Shown here one piece after another: positions 1 to 8,656 of a DNA stretch of 53,554 nt (position 1 is the stretch's first letter; every line of letters starts with the position of its first letter). Position numbers and translations under genes: made by a program. The notes under the pieces are model-generated. The model searched no databases and was not told the DNA's origin. It saw nothing but the letters and a program-made list of their open reading frames with translations. The stretch is from Thermoflexus hugenholtzii JAD2 (GTDB taxonomy: Bacteria > Chloroflexota > Chloroflexia > Chloroflexales > Roseiflexaceae): positions 1 through 53,554 of the forward strand of contig CAMCVW010000021.1 in the NCBI GenBank assembly GCA_945881915.1. The letters are read 5' to 3'.

Positions 1-1286
1 TCGGGGATGGCGATGCACTCCCACAACAAGCCTTTGCGCAACGGTCCAATCGTCCACAGCCAGGGAATGGTCTGCCCCGTACCATCGATCAAGCGGGCAT
101 CGATGCCGTTGGCAATCCCCAAGCGCAGCGCATCGGGATTGAGTAGACCGCGATTGCGCAAGGCGACGATGAGCGGAGCCTCTAGTGTGCCGAAGTCGGT
201 GCTTGGTCCGGTACAGTTGATCACATACGCTGCCTGGAGGTGCGCGGTGCCGGCCGTGGTAGCTAGTGTCATGGCGATTCCGTTGGGGTTTTGTGCTGCG
301 CTTGTCAGCCGGCCAGTGAGACTGCGCAGTTGACCACGCTGGCGTGCGGCATCGAGCTGGGCGGCGATTTCGGGAGCGATGCGGTGCCGGTGCACATCCC
401 AGTAGGGCCGCAGATGGCGCAGAAAACGCCGCTGCGTGACCGTCCCGAATTGCTGCCATAACCCCTGCGTATGCGGCCGCAGACTATCGACGACTGCCTG
501 CCATGGGATCCCTGCGGCGGCTGCAGCGGTGACGGCGGCGCGGAATATGCGGAGCAATTCGCTCAAGGGCCGCTGCCCATCGACGTGCGTGAAGGGCGCG
601 GGGTAGGTCACCCGAGCCACATGCGTGCGTGGTTCGTAGCCGCGCCGCGAGAAGGCGGTGATGCTGCCACGATGACCGTTGCCGAGCAGGGCAATCACGC
701 TATCGACCATCGTCAAGCCGGTGCCGATGATGACGACTGCGTCATCCGACTGGATGTCGGTGCCGATGCGCTGCCAGTCGTACCCTTGGATGATACGTGG
801 CACAGCGGGAATCCAGCGTGCCAATGGATGAGCGGGTTGATTGTGCCCAATCGCCAGGATGATCTGATCGGCCGCGATGATCGAACCATCTGCCAGCACC
901 ACACTGGCACCTGCACCGCGAGGAATCACATCGGTTGCCGTCGTCGCTGCATGCCGGTACTGCCCTGCACTCGCAGCAATTGTGTGTTGGAGGGAGTCAC
1001 GGAGGTAGGCGGCATACCAGCTGCGCGGCACAAATGCATCGCCATCGGCGCCGGGGTGCGTCTGGGCGAGCCAGGCCACGAAGTGCCCCGGCTGGTCCGC
1101 GCAGATACTCATGTTGCTCGCGCGGACATTCAGTAGCAACCGCTCGTTCTGGGTGGCATAGGCCACTCCCTCGCCCAATGCTGCTGGCTCGATCTGCGTA
1201 ATGACGTCTGCTGCCGCAGCCGCGCGCAATAACGCGTGTGCCGCCAAGACGCCGCCTGCCCCACCGCCGATGATGACTATCTGCAT
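1..1286 (-). CDS. FAD/NAD(P)-binding oxidoreductase-like protein (YdhS/pfam13454 type), 3' end cut by window edge
   Basis: The reading frame runs off the window, so the C-terminal residues and stop are missing. The start is ATG at 1284-1286. The N-terminus begins MQIVIIGGGAGGVLAA, a dinucleotide-binding Rossmann motif (GxGxxG). Further on come an NAD-type segment (VVIIGTGLTMVDS) and a C-terminal block (WTIGPLRKGLLWE) typical of the YdhS-like FAD-NAD(P)-binding family. That family is found in many bacteria; its substrate is generally not known. A promoter of its own is visible upstream (1330-1357), so it need not belong to the rhodanese operon behind it. Function beyond 'flavoprotein' is not inferred. 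Confidence 0.85.
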   Translation of the reverse strand, partial: MQIVIIGGGAGGVLAAHALLRAAAAADVITQIEPAALGEGVAYATQNERLLLNVRASNMSICADQPGHFVAWLAQTHPGADGDAFVPRSWYAAYLRDSLQHTIAASAGQYRHAATTATDVIPRGAGASVVLADGSIIAADQIILAIGHNQPAHPLARWIPAVPRIIQGYDWQRIGTDIQSDDAVVIIGTGLTMVDSVIALLGNGHRGSITAFSRRGYEPRTHVARVTYPAPFTHVDGQRPLSELLRIFRAAVTAAAAAGIPWQAVVDSLRPHTQGLWQQFGTVTQRRFLRHLRPYWDVHRHRIAPEIAAQLDAARQRGQLRSLTGRLTSAAQNPNGIAMTLATTAGTAHLQAAYVINCTGPSTDFGTLEAPLIVALRNRGLLNPDALRLGIANGIDARLIDGTGQTIPWLWTIGPLRKGLLWECIAIP

Positions 1287-1329
1287 CGCAACCTTCTTTG
1301 TTCTGTGCTTGCTGGCACTATATCACAAA

Positions 1330-1357
1330 AGTATACTATGTCTATAGATTATTTCAA
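1330..1357 (-). promoter_or_regulatory. Sigma70-like promoter for the FAD protein
   Basis: Read on the minus strand: -35 TTGAAA (1352-1357), 16-nt spacer, -10 TATACT (1330-1335), about 44 nt before the ATG at 1286. Its architecture (16-nt spacer, TATACT) matches that of the marR promoter at 3150-3177. Confidence 0.55.
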
Positions 1358-1404
1358 GTTTAAGTCGATTGTCAGCAAGCTATCAGGTGGGCTGCACGGG
1401 CCGC

Positions 1405-1818
1405 CTAATACTCGGTGGGCAGGTTTGCATTGCGCCAAGCGCCGATACCACCGGTGACATTGGTGACGTTGGTAAACCCGTTGCTGAGGAGCAGATCCTG
1501 GGCAACCTTGCTGCGATTGCCGGAGCGGCAGAAGGCAGCGATGGGGCGGTCCTTGGGAATTTCGGCCAGGCGCGTGGCGAGCTCGGGCAGGGGGATGAGG
1601 ATAGAACCGATGACGTGGCCGTCTTGGGTGTATTCTTCGGGGGAACGCACGTCGAGGACATAGATGTCGGTCTTGGCATTGATGCGGTCGTTGAGTTCGT
1701 TGACGGTGATGTTCATGGGAAGTGCTCCTGCAAAAGATGCGCTGGTGGGTGCTCCACATGCGCTAAAGATGAGTGCGGCGACGGGGAGTGTGAAAAACAA
1801 ACGTCGGGTCCTATTCAT
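1405..1818 (-). CDS. Rhodanese-domain lipoprotein
   Basis: About 137 aa. It starts MNRTRRLFF, followed by a hydrophobic stretch and a lipobox-like FSAC, which predicts a lipid-anchored exported protein. The rhodanese domain follows, with the substrate loop around YVLDVRSPEEY and the active-site loop FCRSGNRS, whose Cys is the persulfide-carrying residue in this family. I chose ATG at 1816-1818 because a GGAGG lies 7 nt before it; an in-frame TTG 12 nt upstream overlaps that site. It is the last gene of a marR-led operon that contains a second, cytoplasmic rhodanese, suggesting sulfur (persulfide) transfer on both sides of the membrane. The sulfur substrate is not known. Confidence 0.85.
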   Translation of the reverse strand: MNRTRRLFFTLPVAALIFSACGAPTSASFAGALPMNITVNELNDRINAKTDIYVLDVRSPEEYTQDGHVIGSILIPLPELATRLAEIPKDRPIAAFCRSGNRSKVAQDLLLSNGFTNVTNVTGGIGAWRNANLPTEY

Positions 1819-1834
1819 ACCATCCTCCAAGTAG

Positions 1835-2317
1835 CTAGGGATTCATTGTGTGACTTGTGTGCTCGGCAGACATCTGCGTTGCCCAGGTCGAAAGGAGCGT
1901 TACGACCAGCGGATCGTCGGAGCGGAATTGGATGGTCGATCCTGCAGCGTCCGACACAACCGTGACGGCAATAGCAGCCCGATTGGCGCGTAACCGGGCT
2001 TGTGTATCCGTGCTGACCATCGCCATATCATCGGTATAGTCGCCGGTGCGGAAGCGCGTGGCTTCGGATTCCATGTGCTGACGTATAGCCGCCGCCGTGA
2101 TTGCATCGTCTGCGCGGTGCGCAGTCATCATCATATCGACGCCATTCAGCAGCACCATGTAGTGGTGGGTACTTTTTTCCATCGTGCCGCTCAGCGCTGC
2201 GCCATGGTCTGCGTGACCGCCTACCAATCCGTAGTACGGAATGAGCGCCACGAGCGCCCCGGCGAGCACCAGCGAACCGATGAGGGTGAGCCAGTTGCGA
2301 CGATCGAGACGTTGCAT
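1835..2317 (-). CDS. Hypothetical membrane-anchored extracytoplasmic protein
   Basis: 160 aa, no family recognised. A basic start (MQRLDRRNW) leads into one hydrophobic segment (about residues 9-29), then a His/Met-rich exported part (HADHG, HHYM, DMMMTAH, and HTSHTMNP at the C-terminus). The His and Met residues could bind metal, but this is only a composition argument. A GAGGAAG ribosome binding site lies 7 nt before the ATG. It lies 4 nt after the rhodanese gene at 2322 and 16 nt before the rhodanese lipoprotein, so it is most likely co-transcribed with them and acts at the cell surface with the lipoprotein. Confidence 0.7.
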   Translation of the reverse strand: MQRLDRRNWLTLIGSLVLAGALVALIPYYGLVGGHADHGAALSGTMEKSTHHYMVLLNGVDMMMTAHRADDAITAAAIRQHMESEATRFRTGDYTDDMAMVSTDTQARLRANRAAIAVTVVSDAAGSTIQFRSDDPLVVTLLSTWATQMSAEHTSHTMNP

Positions 2318-2321
2318 ACGG

Positions 2322-2690
2322 TTACTTCCTCACCACGGGCAATCCCGCGGACTGCCAAGCCATCATCCCACCGCTGAGGTTTTTCACATTGGTAAAACCC
2401 GCATTCTGCAGCTGTGCATGTGCCGAACCGCTGCGCGCGCCTGAGCGACAGACGGTGACGACCATCCGATCGGTGGGGATTTTCTTGAGGTGGCTGGCGA
2501 GTTCGCCCAAGGGAATCAGATTCGCTCCGGCGATGTGGCCATCGCCACGGAATTCCTGAGGTGAGCGAACATCGAGGATGTATAGCTTTTCTTTGGCGGT
2601 GACAAGCGCCGACAATTCGGTCGCACTCACGCGGTACTCACCCCCTGATACAGCATCCATCCACTTACGCAACCGGTGCAAGAGACTCAT
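2322..2690 (-). CDS. Single-domain rhodanese (cytoplasmic)
   Basis: 122 aa, no signal sequence. Rhodanese features: YILDVRSPQEF, the GHIAGANLIPLGEL block and the active-site loop VCRSGARSG with the catalytic Cys. I chose the ATG at 2688-2690 (MSLLHRLRKW) because GAGGTGG lies about 8 nt upstream and the domain starts soon after; a longer frame to 2771 has no domain support. The gene overlaps the 3' end of the MarR gene by 26 nt, which suggests translational coupling. The family transfers sulfane sulfur between thiols and small acceptors. Confidence 0.88.
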   Translation of the reverse strand: MSLLHRLRKWMDAVSGGEYRVSATELSALVTAKEKLYILDVRSPQEFRGDGHIAGANLIPLGELASHLKKIPTDRMVVTVCRSGARSGSAHAQLQNAGFTNVKNLSGGMMAWQSAGLPVVRK

Positions 2691-3117
2691 TCTGTACCAC
2701 CTCTGCAAGTACTTGTATTGCTTCGACAACCTGTGCCCGTTGAGCGAGCGGGATGTGGTCCAATAATCCACCGAGTCGTTCGTTCCGCGCTGTAGAGATT
2801 GCCTGACTTTTGTCGGTTCCCACAGCGGTACGTCGAAGGAGGGTGACGCGGGCGTCGTGTTCTGCCTTTTCGCGCACGATCCAACCGCGCTCCTCGAGGT
2901 CTGCCACCAACCGGCTGACCGTGCTCTTGTCGAGGTTCAACACCTGTGCCAGGTCGCGCTGCGGCATGGGCTCAGCGCGTTGCAACGCAACCATCGCACA
3001 CGCCTCGGCCAAAGACACAGGGAATCCGCATGGCGTTGCGTCTGGCCGATGCAGACCCAACCCGCGTACGATGCTCATCAGAGCCTCTTGGAATACTTCC
3101 CGCTGGGGTTTTTTCAT
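2665..3117 (-). CDS. MarR-family transcriptional regulator
   Basis: 150 aa winged-helix protein. The recognition region QRDLAQVLNLDKSTVSRLVADLEERGWIVREK shows the usual MarR helix-turn-helix and wing, followed by a dimerisation helix at the C-terminus. The start is ATG at 3115-3117, with GAGG 9 nt upstream. It heads a four-gene operon with two rhodaneses. Two near-identical inverted repeats sit in its leader and over its -10 box, so it probably represses itself and the operon. There is one Cys in the N-terminal helix (TPCGFP) and one in EACAMV; a thiol-based sulfide or persulfide switch is possible but unproven. Confidence 0.88.
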   Translation of the reverse strand: MKKPQREVFQEALMSIVRGLGLHRPDATPCGFPVSLAEACAMVALQRAEPMPQRDLAQVLNLDKSTVSRLVADLEERGWIVREKAEHDARVTLLRRTAVGTDKSQAISTARNERLGGLLDHIPLAQRAQVVEAIQVLAEVVQNESLAPVA

Positions 3118-3121
3118 ATTT

Positions 3122-3136
3122 GTTGCCTCATACAAC
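3122..3136. promoter_or_regulatory. Putative MarR operator O1
   Basis: GTTGCCTCATACAAC: arms GTTG and CAAC separated by 7 nt. It lies in the leader just before the marR start and covers its Shine-Dalgarno. It matches the second operator at 3145-3159 in 12 of 15 positions. Confidence 0.55.
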
Positions 3137-3144
3137 TAATAACA

Positions 3145-3159
3145 GTTGCAGTATACAAC
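3145..3159. promoter_or_regulatory. Putative MarR operator O2
   Basis: GTTGCAGTATACAAC, extended to AGTTG-N7-CAACT (3144-3160). It overlaps the -10 box of the marR promoter and is 23 bp from O1, about two helical turns. Confidence 0.6.
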
Positions 3160-3177
3160 TATCTACACAAAAGTCAA
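3150..3177 (-). promoter_or_regulatory. Promoter of the marR-rhodanese operon
   Basis: On the minus strand: -35 TTGACT (3172-3177), 16-nt spacer, -10 TATACT (3150-3155). The -10 box is inside operator O2, the arrangement expected for simple autorepression. Confidence 0.65.
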
Positions 3178-3294
3178 GAAGTAAGGAAATTCAAGCGTAA
3201 AAGGCTATGTTCAGGGAATTTTAACAATAATTCAAGAATATAGGGCAATTTCGGTATACAATGAACGCAGAATAGCCGAATATAGAGAACCAGA

Positions 3295-4002
3295 ATGACG
3301 AACAAACAGATTGCTTCGGTGTTGATTGTTGATGACGACGTGCAGTATTGCGAAATGTTAGCAAATTTTCTGCAGGAGCAAGGCTTCCACGTTGTTGTTG
3401 CGCATGATGGCTCGAGCGCACAGGAGCTTTGTGTCCGGCAGACGTTTTCGTGCATTGTATTGGACGTCAACATGCCGACCGTGAACGGGGCAACCTTCCT
3501 GCAATTGTTACGTGCTTTTTCATTCACACCAGTGATTATGTGCTCGGGGATTTCGGACGAGAGCGAGATGGTACGGTTCTTTACCTTGGGGGCGGACGAT
3601 TACGTGGTCAAGCCGATTCGCATCCACGAACTCACTGCACGCATCAAAGTCGCCATACGGCGCGGAGCACCCGAAGAACCCGCCTACACCGACGATGTTG
3701 GGTTGTATGTCGATCCGCGCACCCGGACGGTCGTTACCAATGGGCGCAGCGTGAAGTTGACTCCGTCTGAATTCCACATATTGACCGTATTGATGACCAA
3801 ATCGAATCAACTCGTGACTCGCCGTGATTTGGTCGAAAGTCTGTACCCGAATGTTGAATACACCGGCGGATTCCGCATCCTCGACGTGCATATTTCGAAT
3901 ATTCGGAGCAAATTGACATCGACGAACGGTCCAGCTTCGGACATCATCACATCCGTATATGGGGTGGGGTATGTGTATAACGGAGTGAAACCACGCGTGT
4001 GA
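3295..4002 (+). CDS. OmpR/PhoB-family response regulator
   Basis: 235 aa. The receiver domain (residues about 8-120) has the acidic pocket D13-D15, phospho-acceptor D57 (CIVLDVNMP), S84 and K106 (DYVVKP). The C-terminal part (about 135-232) is a winged-helix DNA-binding domain ending in the SVYGVGY hairpin usual for OmpR/PhoB proteins. The stop overlaps the start of the kinase gene by 3 nt (GTGTGA), so the two are translated together. The input signal is not evident from this protein. Confidence 0.93.
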   Translation: MTNKQIASVLIVDDDVQYCEMLANFLQEQGFHVVVAHDGSSAQELCVRQTFSCIVLDVNMPTVNGATFLQLLRAFSFTPVIMCSGISDESEMVRFFTLGADDYVVKPIRIHELTARIKVAIRRGAPEEPAYTDDVGLYVDPRTRTVVTNGRSVKLTPSEFHILTVLMTKSNQLVTRRDLVESLYPNVEYTGGFRILDVHISNIRSKLTSTNGPASDIITSVYGVGYVYNGVKPRV

Positions 4003-5339
4003 AGCAACTTCGTTACCGGTCCATCATCTTCGCTTGTTTAATATCGGTGTTGAGCATTTTTGCAACCACACTGGGATTTTTGTACACAACCGGAGATCTC
4101 GCGTATAGCTACTTCCGCCCACTCCAGGTTGCCCACTACCGGCTACTCCTCCAAAACTACTACAACGATGGTGGACAGGATGAGCAACTCGACTCGGTGT
4201 TTCAGGCATATGTGCTCACCACCGCACAAGAATCAAATCCCCTGATAATCACGGACGACAAAGGGGTGGTGTTGTTCAACATCCACTCCTTCAGTAGCCG
4301 GATTGACCTCGACGCATACAGCAGTAAATATCCGGTGGCATTGTCACTCAGCAAGCAATTGTGGATTGTGTATCCATTTTCGGCTGCAACCCTGACCTAC
4401 CAACTCTTGGAGAGTGGCAAATTCAGCTGGATTTTTGTGCTGATTTTGCTCGTTCTCATCGTCTGTGGCTACTTTGGAATCACGGTGGCATCCCAGTTCG
4501 AAAAACTGATGCAACGCGCTCGTGACCGTGACGGCCAGCCCGATAGTCGGGAGGACGATGCGTTCTCACGCGAGGTCAACGATTTTATCGGAAGCATCAA
4601 AAAAGAAACACTGACGACTGCGGAAAACATCGAAAAACTCAAGCAATTCAATGCAACGATTGCACACGAGCTGCGCAATCAGCTGAATACGATTACGGTC
4701 GCTGTCGATATGTTGCAGTACAAGTCTGACGTGACCTCCGAAAAAACCGTTGCGGTTTTGCATGGTGAGATACGCCAGATAACGCGTCTCGTGAACGACC
4801 TCCACTTACTCTCGCTCATCGAAGTTCAGCGTCTCGTGGTCACACCGCATCCTATGCCGATGAATGCGGTAGTGGAATACATCGTCAGTGCTGCTCGCTC
4901 ACGCAGTGCGCCAGTCAGTGTCCGCTACATGGTCGCTGCAGATGCCGAAGGATTATCTGCATATATCGACGAAGAGCGCTTCAGGCAGGCATTAGATAAC
5001 CTGATAGACAATGCGATACGGCACAGCGAAGCCGATAGCGCTGTGTGCGTTGAACTGAGTCGATCTGCCGATGATTGTCTGATTACCGTCCAGGATGAGG
5101 GCTCGGGTATCCCCGCCGAAGAAATAGATAATTTGTTCCGCCGCTTCTACCGCGCCAGTAATGCACGTGGCAAAGGGACTGGCTTGGGATTGGCCATCGC
5201 CCACGAAATCATCAATGCGCACTGTGGAAACATCCGCGTCCAGAGCACGTTGGGTATCGGTACGTCCTTCGAAATCCGGCTTCCCGTAGCTATCCAAGTG
5301 CAGCTGCCTGCCATGCCCGTAGACGTCCACCGGAACTGA
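3999..5339 (+). CDS. Two-component sensor histidine kinase
   Basis: 446 aa, GTG start overlapping the response regulator stop. TM1 about residues 8-28, an extracytoplasmic loop of about 110 residues, TM2 about 143-164. Next comes the HisKA dimerisation helix with phospho-accepting H223 (AHELRNQLN). The HATPase domain shows the N box (DNLIDNAIRHS), G1 (DEGSGIP) and G2 (GKGTGLGLAI). There is no HAMP domain that I can recognise. It partners the regulator just upstream. The sensory loop has no family I recognise, so the stimulus is unknown. The 258 bp that follow (5340-5597) show no gene. Confidence 0.93.
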   Translation: MKQLRYRSIIFACLISVLSIFATTLGFLYTTGDLAYSYFRPLQVAHYRLLLQNYYNDGGQDEQLDSVFQAYVLTTAQESNPLIITDDKGVVLFNIHSFSSRIDLDAYSSKYPVALSLSKQLWIVYPFSAATLTYQLLESGKFSWIFVLILLVLIVCGYFGITVASQFEKLMQRARDRDGQPDSREDDAFSREVNDFIGSIKKETLTTAENIEKLKQFNATIAHELRNQLNTITVAVDMLQYKSDVTSEKTVAVLHGEIRQITRLVNDLHLLSLIEVQRLVVTPHPMPMNAVVEYIVSAARSRSAPVSVRYMVAADAEGLSAYIDEERFRQALDNLIDNAIRHSEADSAVCVELSRSADDCLITVQDEGSGIPAEEIDNLFRRFYRASNARGKGTGLGLAIAHEIINAHCGNIRVQSTLGIGTSFEIRLPVAIQVQLPAMPVDVHRN

Positions 5340-5597
5340 TTCCGCCCCGATTACACCTCTACCCTGTGATAATTCCAACCGCATACTCTGGCACACATGC
5401 ATGACGGACACTGCGCTCGCTATCGTGACGCATTGCACAGCGCACATCCACCCCAGTGAACAAACCGTTCGCTGCCCTTGGCATGCAATGCGGTACATGT
5501 GACACAGATTGTATGTGCATCTTCCTGGGCCTAATGGTCAAGCGTCGAGCCCAGAAGTTGGTCTACAATTGTGGAACACGCACCAAAGGGAGATTCT

Positions 5598-6956
5598 ATG
5601 ACACCGCTTGACGCAGTCTATGCACATATATCCACGCATGAGCAGGTATTCATTCAGCGGCTGATGGACTATGTACGCAACCCGAGCATCAGTGCCCACG
5701 GCATCGGCATTGGCGAAACAGCCGAATGGCTGACTGGGTATTTGCGCACAATCGGATTCGACACCACAGCCTACCCCACTGCAGGCTGGCCGATGATCGT
5801 CGGTCGTCACCACCACAAACCGGGCAAGCCAACGGTGTTGTTCTATGGACATTACGACGTCCAGCCGCCTGATCCATTGGAGGCCTGGGTATCGCCCCCG
5901 TTCGAGCCAACCATTCGTGATGGACGCATCTATGGTCGTGGCGCCGGCGACAACAAAGGGCAACACTATGCGCAGTTGTTGGCACTCGAATCATGGCTGC
6001 AGGTCGCCGGTGAACTGCCCTGCAACGTGACGTTCTTGTTGGAAGGTGAAGAAGAGGTCGGCAGTCCGAACCTCGCTGCATTTGTCAGCGCACACCAAGA
6101 GCTCCTCAAAGCGGACTTGGTCATCACCGCCGACGGACCGATTCACGAGGATGGGACACCGCAGATTGAATACGGCGTGCGTGGCTGTCTCTCGTTTGAA
6201 CTGCATGCTCGTGGCGCAAACACAGACCTGCATTCGGGCAATTGGGGTGGTGTCGCTCCGCAACCGCTGTGGAAGTTAGTCCACCTATTGGCAACCATGA
6301 AGAACGCCCGCGGCGAGATTACCATCCCAGGCATCATGGAGCAGGTTGCCCCCATCACTGCACGGGAACGGGCTGCGCTCGATGCGCTGCCGCTCGATTT
6401 GGCGCGCCTCATGGCAGGGGTGGGCATGACCGAGCTCGATGGACCAGCAGAAGTCCCGTTCTATGACCGGATTTCGTGCAGACCGACCTTGACCATCAAC
6501 GGGTTCCACGGCGGCTATGGTGGTCCCGGATCCAAAACTGTCTTGCCGCACGAAGGGTTCGTCAAGTGCGACATGCGGTTGGTTGGTGGTATGTCTATTG
6601 CGGCCTGTCAGGCAGCCATCAGTGCGCATATCGCAGCCATCGACCCATCGATAGAGGCGATTTTTGAGTCGGGGATGGAGCCCTCACGGACGTCACTGGA
6701 ATCACCGTTTGCTGTACCCATCCACCGCGCGATTGTGCATGCCCAGGGCGCCGAGCCGTACCACATCCCGTCACTGGGTGGCAGTTTGCCCGATTATGTC
6801 TATACGAAAATCCTGGGCATACCGGCATTCGTTGTCCCCTATGCCAACGCGGACGAACGCAACCATGCCCCCAACGAAAACATTATCATCGATTGCTTCA
6901 TCAAGGGTATTCGCACTGGCGCTGCGTTGGTGCAGTTCCTCGCAGAAGAAAAATAA
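5598..6956 (+). CDS. M20-family metallopeptidase (dipeptidase type)
   Basis: 452 aa. Zinc-ligand motifs of M20: H85 and D87 in YGHYDVQPPDP, bridging D118 in GRGAGDNKGQ and the catalytic/ligand Glu pair at 151-152 in LLEGEEEVGS. The phrase RGANTDLHSGNWGG belongs to the dimerisation (lid) domain of the dipeptidase/carboxypeptidase branch. I chose ATG at 5598 because AAGGGAGA sits just upstream; the frame is open nine codons further but without a site. It probably hydrolyses dipeptides or related amides in the cytoplasm; no signal peptide is seen. It stands alone on its strand, with the PLP enzyme 150 nt downstream. Confidence 0.9.
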   Translation: MTPLDAVYAHISTHEQVFIQRLMDYVRNPSISAHGIGIGETAEWLTGYLRTIGFDTTAYPTAGWPMIVGRHHHKPGKPTVLFYGHYDVQPPDPLEAWVSPPFEPTIRDGRIYGRGAGDNKGQHYAQLLALESWLQVAGELPCNVTFLLEGEEEVGSPNLAAFVSAHQELLKADLVITADGPIHEDGTPQIEYGVRGCLSFELHARGANTDLHSGNWGGVAPQPLWKLVHLLATMKNARGEITIPGIMEQVAPITARERAALDALPLDLARLMAGVGMTELDGPAEVPFYDRISCRPTLTINGFHGGYGGPGSKTVLPHEGFVKCDMRLVGGMSIAACQAAISAHIAAIDPSIEAIFESGMEPSRTSLESPFAVPIHRAIVHAQGAEPYHIPSLGGSLPDYVYTKILGIPAFVVPYANADERNHAPNENIIIDCFIKGIRTGAALVQFLAEEK

Positions 6957-7113
6957 AGACTGCGATATGGATTGAGTCATCCATTGACTGAGTTACTGAG
7001 TCGGCTTGCCATACTCCTCTAGTACTCATACACGGAGCCTGGAACTGTGCTACTGTCGCAGTGTAACGAACGCATTAACATTTGATGCATTCTGAATGGC
7101 AAAGGAACATCAC

Positions 7114-8385
7114 ATGAAGGCAAAGAAGCCCGCTGATTCTTCTCTGAAGCCCGAATCGCAGATGATGCGGTACGCGTACGACCCCGAACTTGCCAGCCAC
7201 GCCGTCAAACCGCCGATGTACCTGACCTCGACTTTTTCGTTCACGAGTGCCGAGCATGGGAAAGCCTACGCCGAGGTCATCAACGGCTTGCGCACGCAAC
7301 GACCCGACGAAGATTTTTCGAATACCTACATCTATGGTCGCGACACCAATCCCAATCTCGAGATTTTTGAGCGCCGCCTGGCAATCTGGGAGGACGCCGA
7401 AGCTGGCGCTGCGTTCGAGAGCGGGATGGCCGCCATTGCATTCACCTTTTTGGCGTTCTTGAGTCCGGGCGATATTTTGGTGCATAGTGAACCGACCTAC
7501 GGCGGCACGGATTTTTTGCTCAAGAGCATCCTGAATCGATTCCAGATTCGTGCGGTGGGCGTCAACATGAAGGATGGCCGCGCTGGCCTCGAAAAAGTCC
7601 TCGCAGATCCGACCGTCGCTGCCAAAGTGGGCATCATCTACCTCGAATCACCCTGCAATCCAAGCAACCTGATGGCCGATATCGGTCATGCAGTGGCCTG
7701 TGCCAAGAAGCTCGAGAAGAACGGCAAGCGTCCACTCGTCGTCGTCGACAATACGTTCCTCGGCCCGGTGTTCCAGCAGCCACTGCGGCACGGCGCTGAC
7801 CTATCGCTCTACTCGGCGACGAAGTATATCGGTGGCCATAGCGACATCCTCGCAGGAGCAGCACTCGGTCGCAGCGAACTGATTGGCAAGCTCAAGTTGA
7901 TGCGGGCTATGTTGGGGGCTATTCCATCCCCACACACATGCTGGTTGTTGACCCGCAGCCTCGAGACACTCAAACTACGCATGAATGCCCAGGTCGAAGG
8001 CGCAAAACGCGTCGCTGCCTACTTGGCACAACACCCCAAGGTCGAGCGTGTCAATTATTTGGGGCTGCTCGACCCGCACAGCGAGCAGGGCCAGATCTAT
8101 GCAAAACAGTGTAGTGCGCCGGGAGCCATGATTTCGGTGTACCTCAAAGGTGGCGAGGCGGAATCGTTCCGATTCCTCAATCACCTCAAACTCATCACCA
8201 TGGCAGTCAGTCTGGGCGGCAACGAATCCCTGGCCGAACATCCCGCCAGTATGACGCACATCGAGGTCGACCTCGAAGACCGCCTCGAAGGCGATATCAC
8301 CGATGCACTGGTTCGCCTGTCGATTGGTATCGAAGCACCCGAAGACCTCATCGACGACATTGGCCAAGCACTCCTCTACGTGTGA
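7114..8385 (+). CDS. Cystathionine gamma-synthase/methionine gamma-lyase family PLP enzyme
   Basis: 423 aa fold-type I PLP enzyme. The PLP lysine is K237 in YSATKYIGGHSD, with the cofactor-pairing Asp in VVVDNTFLGP and the phosphate-binding FESGMAA loop. These motifs define the Cys/Met metabolism family, but they do not separate synthase from lyase or O-acyl-homoserine sulfhydrylase. I prefer ATG 7114 (MKAKKPADSS), with AAAGGA 7 nt upstream; ATG 7096 is the alternative and adds six residues. An inverted repeat GGGTTGCA/TGCAACCC lies just after the stop (8395-8430) but has no T tract. Confidence 0.9.
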   Translation: MKAKKPADSSLKPESQMMRYAYDPELASHAVKPPMYLTSTFSFTSAEHGKAYAEVINGLRTQRPDEDFSNTYIYGRDTNPNLEIFERRLAIWEDAEAGAAFESGMAAIAFTFLAFLSPGDILVHSEPTYGGTDFLLKSILNRFQIRAVGVNMKDGRAGLEKVLADPTVAAKVGIIYLESPCNPSNLMADIGHAVACAKKLEKNGKRPLVVVDNTFLGPVFQQPLRHGADLSLYSATKYIGGHSDILAGAALGRSELIGKLKLMRAMLGAIPSPHTCWLLTRSLETLKLRMNAQVEGAKRVAAYLAQHPKVERVNYLGLLDPHSEQGQIYAKQCSAPGAMISVYLKGGEAESFRFLNHLKLITMAVSLGGNESLAEHPASMTHIEVDLEDRLEGDITDALVRLSIGIEAPEDLIDDIGQALLYV

Positions 8386-8589
8386 GCTTCATCAGGGTTG
8401 CATCGCTCTGGAACAAAGATCGTGCAACCCTGGCAAGAACGGAGAGAATACGGAAAATATATTATTTAGACAGTGTATAAGTTGATTTACATATTAAAAA
8501 TTTAGTATTTCGACAAATGTTGGTGGTATGTGGTTTTTTTCGCTTTAATTTGCAATAATAAACGAAAATAAAACATTCGAAATGGCAGA

Positions 8590-8620
8590 TTGTCACGAAG
8601 ATGCGAAAATCTGATATAAT
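8590..8620 (+). promoter_or_regulatory. Likely promoter for the sugar isomerase gene
   Basis: TTGTCA (8590-8595), 19-nt spacer, TATAAT (8615-8620), 37 nt before the ATG at 8657. It lies in an AT-rich stretch (8456-8656) unlike the rest of the window; no gene is seen in that stretch. Confidence 0.45.
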
Positions 8621-8656
8621 TTTATCCACTATTAGTTTCACGAAGAAAGATTTATT

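Noticed and set aside
8584-8596. 13-nt match GGCAGATTGTCAC also present next to the IS30 end (53369-53381), suggesting an IS remnant
   Set aside because: Matches of this length are expected by chance in a window this size and the similarity does not extend.
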